Origin: Candidatus Leptofilum proximum
GTDB taxonomy: Bacteria > Chloroflexota > Anaerolineae > Promineifilales > Promineifilaceae
DNA length: 64,000 nt
NCBI GenBank assembly: GCA_016710325.1
Contig: JADJXK010000002.1
Span: 1,922,001 to 1,986,000 of the forward strand
Direction of reading: 5' to 3'
Below the pieces are notes generated by a model. That model ran no database searches. It saw only the letters and a program-made list of their open reading frames with translations, and had not been told where the DNA came from. Below are positions 59,204 through 64,000 of this stretch, one piece after another (the first letter of the stretch is position 1; every line of letters begins with the position of its first letter). A program made the translations under genes and the position numbers.

Positions 59204-59632
59204 ATGAGCGAAAACTTTAATAAACTGATACTCGAATCGATCCCCGATCAAGAATCTGCCAATGAATTGATGAGCAGATTGTTTGACATCACCCGCGCTG
59301 ACGCCGTGTACAGCCAGCCCGTCACCGTGGGTGATCACGTCATTATTAACGCGTCGGAATATACGGCCAGCCTGGGGGTAGGATATGGCGGAGGCGGAGG
59401 CGGCGCCACCGGTACCGGCTCCGACCAGGAAAAATCCTCGGAACAAGCCAATGGTTACGGCGGTGGCGGCGGTGGCGGCGGTGCGACCATGTCCCGCCCG
59501 GTGGCAGCGATCATCGTCAGCCCCAGCGGCGTGCGCGTGGAGCCCATCGTCGACGTCACCAAAATCGCCATCACCATGTTTACTGCCCTCGGCGCCATGG
59601 CCATGGCCCTGCGCAAAATGAAAGGGAAATAG
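59204..59632 (+). CDS. GerW/YtfJ family spore-protein-like membrane protein
   Basis: Protein of 142 residues. GDHVIINASEYTASLGVGYG is followed by two poly-Gly loops (GGGGGG near 66 and GGGGGGGG near 92), MSRPVAAIIVSPSGVRVEPI and a C-terminal helix with basic end. This is the GerW (YtfJ) layout, named for spore germination in Bacillus, but the family is common in non-sporulating bacteria. GGAG is seven bases upstream of ATG 59204. Its TAG begins the repeat at 59633-59702. Confidence 0.8.
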   Translation: MSENFNKLILESIPDQESANELMSRLFDITRADAVYSQPVTVGDHVIINASEYTASLGVGYGGGGGGATGTGSDQEKSSEQANGYGGGGGGGGATMSRPVAAIIVSPSGVRVEPIVDVTKIAITMFTALGAMAMALRKMKGK

Positions 59633-59702
59633 GACACTGACAAACACAAATTTTCACTGATTTTTGGCTTTAATCTGTGTAAATCATGTCTATCAGTGTC
59701 CC
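59633..59702. repeat. GGACACTGA ... TCAGTGTCC inverted repeat
   Basis: GGACACTGA (59633-59641) pairs with TCAGTGTCC (59694-59702); inner ACACAAATTTTCACTGATTT and AATCTGTGTAAATC units fold too. It starts at the GerW stop codon. A second copy of TAGGACACTGATT starts at 60179. Confidence 0.85.
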
Positions 59703-59710
59703 CTTTAAAA

Positions 59711-60190
59711 ATGGCAGCCGCGCAGCCTTCCATCGTCTACAGACCAGCCCAGGCTAGCGATGAAGCCGCCATCAAGGCGCTCATCCGGGCGGTCAACATC
59801 AACCCGATGGGGCTGAAGTGGCCGCGCTTTCTGGTGGCGGTAGCTGAAAACGGGGAATTGATCGGCTGCGGGCAAATCAAATCTCATCGCGACGGCTCAC
59901 GCGAACTAGCCTCCATCGCCGTGCAAAGAGCGTGGCGGCGGCAGGGCATCGCCGCCGAGATTATCCACCGGCTTCTCGCCGATGAACCGCCACCCGTCTG
60001 GCTCACCTGCATGGACCGGCTGGTGCCGTTTTACCAGCAGTTTGGCTTTGTGGAGGTGAAGGGTGGTGACGGCCGTTCCCTCCCCCTTTACTTTCGCTTC
60101 ATTCGCACCATTTTCAAACCAATCCAAAAACTCAGCCGCATCCCCGGCTATCTGGCCATCATGGTCTGGCCCAATGAAATAGGACACTGA
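59711..60190 (+). CDS. GNAT family N-acetyltransferase
   Basis: Acyl-CoA-dependent N-acetyltransferase of 159 residues. IVYRPAQASDEAAIKALIRA, then GCGQIKSHRDGSRELASIAV and QRAWRRQGIAAEIIHRLL form motif A with the acetyl-CoA loop R-R-x-G-I-A, and FYQQFGFVEV is the usual C-terminal strand. The substrate is unknown. ATG 59711 is preferred over GTG 59696, which is in a repeat. The last codons and stop (Ile-Gly-His) come from the repeat that starts at 60179. Confidence 0.87.
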   Translation: MAAAQPSIVYRPAQASDEAAIKALIRAVNINPMGLKWPRFLVAVAENGELIGCGQIKSHRDGSRELASIAVQRAWRRQGIAAEIIHRLLADEPPPVWLTCMDRLVPFYQQFGFVEVKGGDGRSLPLYFRFIRTIFKPIQKLSRIPGYLAIMVWPNEIGH

Positions 60191-60330
60191 TTAACGCAGA
60201 TTAACGCTGATCTTTTTTATCCGCGTCATCCGCGTTAATCCGCGTCCCAATAATTTTAGCCCTCGGAATTCTAACCAGCTCTGCGGTAAAATACTCGCAA
60301 AACCCTCTGTGATCTCTGTGCCCTCTGTGG
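60179..60330. repeat. Composite of GGACACTGATTAACGCAG and CTCTGTGATCTCTG repeats
   Basis: TAGGACACTGATTAACGCAG with reverse GCGTTAATCCGCGTCCC makes a hairpin at 60179-60245; CTCTGTGATCTCTGTGCCC and CTCTGTGGC follow at 60303-60330. The second block adjoins the AGGAG of the aldo/keto reductase. Confidence 0.8.
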
Positions 60331-60348
60331 CAAAAAAAGGAGCCCAAC

Positions 60349-61353
60349 ATGCAGTCAAAAGAGTTCGGCCAAACCAACTTAACCGTCACGCCCCTCGGCC
60401 TGGGGCTGGCTGCATTGGGACGCCCCGGCTACATCAACCTGGGCCACGCCACAGACCTGAACCATAGCTACGACGTGGCGGCCATGGAAGCCCACGCCCA
60501 CACCGTGCTGGACGCGGCCTGGGAGGCTGGCATTCGTTATTTTGATGCCGCCCGCTCCTACGGCCGTGCCGAAGCCTTCCTCGCCAGCTGGCTAACCAGC
60601 CGCCACATCGACCCCGCCAGCGTCACCGTAGGCTCCAAGTGGGGCTACACCTACACCGCCGATTGGGAAGTCACCTTACCCGCCGGGCAAAAGCACGAGG
60701 TCAAAGACCACACCCTGCCCGTGTTGCAGCGCCAGTGGCAGGAATCGCAAGACTTGCTGGGCGAACAGCTGAACCTGTACCAGATTCACTCGGCCACGCT
60801 GGACAGCGGCGTGTTGGACGACACGGCCGTTCTCACCCACCTCGCCCATTTACGCAGCACCGGCACCGTCATTGGCCTCTCCCTCAGCGGCACCGGCCAG
60901 GCCGACACCCTCTGGCGCGCTCTAGAAATCGAGTTTGAGGGGCAGCTTTTGTTTGGTTCGGTGCAGGCTACCTGGAACATTTTGGAGCAGTCAGCAACGG
61001 CCGTTCTCACCGCCGCCCACGAAGCAGGTTTGGGTGTCATTGTGAAAGAAGCGCTGGCCAACGGCCGTCTCACCCCCCGCAACCAATCCCCCGATTTCCA
61101 GCCGCAAATGCACACCCTCACCCGCCTGGCCCGGCAGCACCACACCACCGTCGACGCGCTGGCACTGGCCGCTGTCCTCAACCAGCCCTTTGTCGATGTG
61201 GTCCTCAGCGGCGCGGCCCAAACCGACCATCTGCTCGCCAACGTGGCGGCGCTCCAGGTGAACTGGACGCCGGATTTGGCGGCTGAACTGCTGGCGATGG
61301 AGGAGGAAACGGCCGTCTATTGGCAAATCCGCAGCGCCCTCCCCTGGAACTAA
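60349..61353 (+). CDS. Aldo/keto reductase
   Basis: NAD(P)H-dependent TIM-barrel oxidoreductase of 334 residues. FGQTNLTVTPLGLGLAALGR at the N-terminus, AAWEAGIRYFDAARSYGRAE with the catalytic Tyr, GSKWGYTY with the active-site Lys, LNLYQIHSATLDSG and LRSTGTVIGLSLSGTG follow. The C-terminal nucleotide-binding stretch is PFVDVVLSGAAQTDHLLANV. Four ACGGCCGT copies lie in the second half. AAGGAG is nine bases upstream of ATG 60349. Confidence 0.92.
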   Translation: MQSKEFGQTNLTVTPLGLGLAALGRPGYINLGHATDLNHSYDVAAMEAHAHTVLDAAWEAGIRYFDAARSYGRAEAFLASWLTSRHIDPASVTVGSKWGYTYTADWEVTLPAGQKHEVKDHTLPVLQRQWQESQDLLGEQLNLYQIHSATLDSGVLDDTAVLTHLAHLRSTGTVIGLSLSGTGQADTLWRALEIEFEGQLLFGSVQATWNILEQSATAVLTAAHEAGLGVIVKEALANGRLTPRNQSPDFQPQMHTLTRLARQHHTTVDALALAAVLNQPFVDVVLSGAAQTDHLLANVAALQVNWTPDLAAELLAMEEETAVYWQIRSALPWN

Positions 61354-61616
61354 GCCCGAACATAATTTCTTACACGATTCTGACGTAGGACTATTGTTTA
61401 TTGAGGGGTACTCCCTAAAATACTTTAGACCTATTGTGAAGTTACCACAGTAGATGAATACTGTAACAGATCGATTGTAAAGCGACAGAATCAGATCCCT
61501 CTTCCTTGCCTGGCAGCCATCGCGTAAGATAGAAGGATAGAGAGTCAAAGTAGCGTAGCTTTAAGCAGATTGAACCTATAAGCACTTTAAGATTCGAGTC
61601 GAAAAAGGACAAACTC
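61354..61616. other. Upstream region of lon
   Basis: 263 bases, A/T rich. A dyad ACAGTA (61447-61452) and TACTGT (61459-61464) inside GTTACC...GTAAC could be an operator. No CIRCE-type heat-shock element is visible and no open frame is supported. Confidence 0.4.
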
Positions 61617-64000
61617 ATGGAACGCATACCCCATGTAACAGTACCAATCGTTCCCCTGCGCGGCGGCGTCGTATTTCCCGGTGTGACCACAACCATCTCC
61701 ATCGGGCGGCGGCGCTCCCTGGCAGCGGCCCAGGCCGCTGTTGAGCGTGGGGGCGAACTGCTCATCCTCGTCCAATACAACGCCGACGTCGAGCTCCCCA
61801 AAAAAGAAGATTTAGTTCCGGTGGGCATTTTGGGCACCGTACGCGACGTGCTGCGCACCCCTCACATGGGCGTGCAGATGCTCGTTGAGTTACATCGCCG
61901 CGTGCAGTTTGAAGGCCTGGAAACGGCCGAACCGTACCTCACCGGCCAGTACAGCGAACTCACCACCATCCGCGACAGCGACAACAGCCAGACTATCACC
62001 GAAGCCATCGCCTACCTGGAACAATACGCCGATGCCCTGGGCGAAGCCAACCAGCAGGTCATGGCCGTCACCCGCAGCAAAAACAGCGCGGGCGACCTGG
62101 CCGACTACATCGCCGGGCTGCTCAACCTGCCCTTCGAAACTGAAATCGAACTGCTGGCCTCCACCGATGGCGAGCGGCGGCTGCAAATCACCATTGAGTT
62201 CCTCAAGCAGGAACTGCGCATCACCGAAGTACGCAACAAGATCCAGCAAGATGCCCGCGAAGGCGCCGATAAGGCCCAGCGCGAATACCTGCTGCGTGAG
62301 CAAATGCGCGCCATCCGCAAGGAACTCGGCGAAGACGGCGAAAGCGTCCCCGACGAACTGCGCCAGAAAATTGAAGACGCCAAAATGCCCGAAGACGTAC
62401 ACGAACGGGCCATGAAAGAACTCAAGCGGCTGGAGTACCAGGGCCAACAGTCGGCCGAAGCCAGCGTCATTCGCACCTACCTGGAATGGCTGGTGGAACT
62501 GCCCTGGAACAACGCCACCGAAGATAACCTGGACATCCACCACGTCCGTGAGGTGCTCGACGAGGACCACTACGGCCTGGAAGACGTAAAAGACCGCATC
62601 GTGGAATACGTCGCCGTGCGCAAGCTGGCCGGTACCAAAATGCGCGGCGCCATCATCAACCTGAACGGCCCGCCAGGCGTTGGCAAGACCTCCATCGCCA
62701 CCTCAGTTGCCCGAGCCATTGGGCGCGAGATGGTGCGCATCAGCCTGGGTGGCGTGCGCGACGAAGCCGAAATTCGCGGCCACCGCCGCACCTACATCGG
62801 TGCCATTCCCGGCCGCATCATCCGCGCGCTGCGGGATGCCAAAACGCGCAACCCGGTCATCGTGCTGGACGAGATCGACAAGGTTGGTACTGACTGGCGC
62901 GGCGATCCGTCGTCGGCGCTGCTGGAAGTGCTGGACCCGGAACAAAACACAAACTTCACGGACCACTACCTGGAGGTGCCGTTTGATTTGAGCCAGGTGA
63001 TCTTCATCACCACGTCCAACCAGCTCAGCACCATTCCCGCGCCGCTGCTGGACCGCATGGAAACGATCACCATGCCCGGCTACATCGAAGAAGAAAAGGT
63101 AGCCATTGCCGAAGGGTATTTGCTGCCCAAGCAGCTAGAAGGCCACGGCATTGGCGACGCGAAGGTGACGCTGGACAAAGAGGCTTTGTACCACCTGATT
63201 CGCTACTACACCCGCGAAGCAGGCGTGCGCAACCTGGAGCGCAGCATCGGCTCCGTGGTGCGCAAGATTGCCGTGAAGGTGGCTGGCGGCGAAGCCGGTC
63301 CGTTCACGGTGACGCCCGACGAGATCACCGAATACCTTGGCCCGCCTAAGTTCCGCTACGGCGTGGCCGAAGAGAAGGACGAGGTAGGCGTAGTGACGGG
63401 CCTGGCCGTCAACAGCTTTGGCGGCGACACGCTGCCCATCGAGGTGAGCCTGAGCGAGGGCAACGGCAAAATTACCCTCACCGGTTCATTGGGTGACGTG
63501 ATGCGCGAATCAGCCCAGGCGGCCCTGACCTACGCGCGAGCCAACGCACGTTCGCTGGGGCTGGAGCCGACGATCTTTGACAAGGTGAACCTGCACGTGC
63601 ACGTGCCCGATGGCGCGACGCCGAAAGACGGCCCCAGCGCGGGCATCGGCATGGCCACGGCGATTATTTCCGCCTTTACTCGCCGCCCGGTGCGCCGCGA
63701 CGTAGCGATGACCGGCGAGGTGACGCTGCGCGGCAAGGTGCTGGCCATCGGCGGGCTGAAATCGAAGACGATTGCGGCCCATCGCGCCGGGGTGAAAACG
63801 GTCATTTTGCCCAACGACAACGCCAAGGACATCCCGGAGCTGCCGGACAGCATTCGCGCCGAGCTAGAGCTGATCCCGGTTAGCCATCTGCACGAGGTGT
63901 TGTCCATCGCCCTGCTGCCGAGCAACGAAACCCCGTTTACGGTTGATGGCAGCAAAGAGGGTATGAACGTGCCGCTGCCCAAAGCACCCAGCGGCTCCGG
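61617..64000 (+). CDS. lon: ATP-dependent protease Lon, 3' end outside the window
   Basis: AAA+ serine protease, first 794 residues. N-domain from VPIVPLRGGVVFPGVTTTIS (about 8-27); ATPase with Walker A GPPGVGKTS (near 346), GVRDEAEIRGHRRTYIGAIP and Walker B VIVLDEIDK; sensor TTSNQLSTIPAPLLDRME. The proteolytic domain has the nucleophile Ser in PKDGPSAGIGMA and the partner Lys in LRGKVLAIGGLKSKT. ATG 61617 has AAGGA seven bases upstream. The frame is open to the window edge with no stop. It degrades misfolded and regulatory proteins. The gene lacks ACGGCCGT over its visible 2.4 kb. Confidence 0.96.
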   Translation, partial: MERIPHVTVPIVPLRGGVVFPGVTTTISIGRRRSLAAAQAAVERGGELLILVQYNADVELPKKEDLVPVGILGTVRDVLRTPHMGVQMLVELHRRVQFEGLETAEPYLTGQYSELTTIRDSDNSQTITEAIAYLEQYADALGEANQQVMAVTRSKNSAGDLADYIAGLLNLPFETEIELLASTDGERRLQITIEFLKQELRITEVRNKIQQDAREGADKAQREYLLREQMRAIRKELGEDGESVPDELRQKIEDAKMPEDVHERAMKELKRLEYQGQQSAEASVIRTYLEWLVELPWNNATEDNLDIHHVREVLDEDHYGLEDVKDRIVEYVAVRKLAGTKMRGAIINLNGPPGVGKTSIATSVARAIGREMVRISLGGVRDEAEIRGHRRTYIGAIPGRIIRALRDAKTRNPVIVLDEIDKVGTDWRGDPSSALLEVLDPEQNTNFTDHYLEVPFDLSQVIFITTSNQLSTIPAPLLDRMETITMPGYIEEEKVAIAEGYLLPKQLEGHGIGDAKVTLDKEALYHLIRYYTREAGVRNLERSIGSVVRKIAVKVAGGEAGPFTVTPDEITEYLGPPKFRYGVAEEKDEVGVVTGLAVNSFGGDTLPIEVSLSEGNGKITLTGSLGDVMRESAQAALTYARANARSLGLEPTIFDKVNLHVHVPDGATPKDGPSAGIGMATAIISAFTRRPVRRDVAMTGEVTLRGKVLAIGGLKSKTIAAHRAGVKTVILPNDNAKDIPELPDSIRAELELIPVSHLHEVLSIALLPSNETPFTVDGSKEGMNVPLPKAPSGS

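Noticed and set aside
59204..59632. Evidence that the organism forms spores
   Set aside because: GerW-like proteins are widespread in non-sporulating bacteria and no other sporulation gene is in the window.

Overview
This window looks like chromosome of a Chloroflexota bacterium (Anaerolineae/Caldilineae-like). That placement is an inference from gene content: a DHH-CBS-tRNA nucleotidyltransferase fusion, a MalT-like LuxR regulator, CSLREA/beta-helix and SBBP surface proteins, histidine kinases with an N-terminal 7TM sensor, a PEP/pyruvate-binding orphan protein, and secreted proteins ending in an FLPLI-like tail. Genes are densely packed on both strands. No rRNA, CRISPR array, prophage or conventional defence island is visible. 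The only mobile element is a frameshifted ISAzo13-type transposase cut by the left edge.

Layout. 1-0.76 kb: IS remnant. 0.8-2.4 kb (-): phosphodiester glycosidase lipoprotein and a DUF2344 protein. 2.7-8.4 kb (+): a signalling operon of a REC-sensor-kinase hybrid, two tandem 7TM-PAS kinases and a CheY-like receiver. 8.4-13 kb: LysM/M23 lipoprotein, HIT protein, PEP/pyruvate-binding protein. 13-20 kb (-): CPA1 antiporter with a TrkA tail, a glycine-zipper stress-type protein, a NarL-type regulator with a dead receiver, and the DHH-CBS-nucleotidyltransferase. 20-26.3 kb (+): ParB-like protein and three large secreted surface proteins. 26.3-36.5 kb (+): alpha/beta hydrolase, zinc ribbon, MalT-like regulator, CPBP protease, an odd P-loop/serine-hydrolase fusion, a membrane protein plus lytic transglycosylase behind an SOS-like promoter, VOC and UPF0173 proteins. 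36.7-42 kb: M28 peptidase and slipin (-), then ECF sigma, anti-sigma and a transsulfuration enzyme (+). 42-48.3 kb (-): gmd, minC, minD, minE, rodA, gltX and tRNA-Gln, a cell division/shape block. 48.5-54 kb: serine hydrolase, AbrB-PIN toxin-antitoxin pair, asparaginase-family enzyme, haloalkane dehalogenase, orphan antitoxin-like protein, HxlR regulator and its divergent NAD(P)-binding target. 54.2-64 kb (+): mutS2, small membrane and GerW-like proteins, GNAT, aldo/keto reductase and lon (cut by the right edge).

Two genome-scale signals stand out. First, the 8-bp palindrome ACGGCCGT occurs about 100 times by eye, where one or two would be expected by chance at this base composition. It is spread through coding and non-coding DNA and is absent from the IS remnant and nearly all of lon, so it behaves like the cyanobacterial HIP1 element. 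Second, many intergenic gaps hold short stuttering inverted repeats of several sequence families. They repeatedly supply the stop codon of the neighbouring gene, and in two cases they sit inside a reading frame.

All product names come from recognising motifs by eye. Start codons were chosen from Shine-Dalgarno spacing, signal peptides and family N-termini. No database search was possible.
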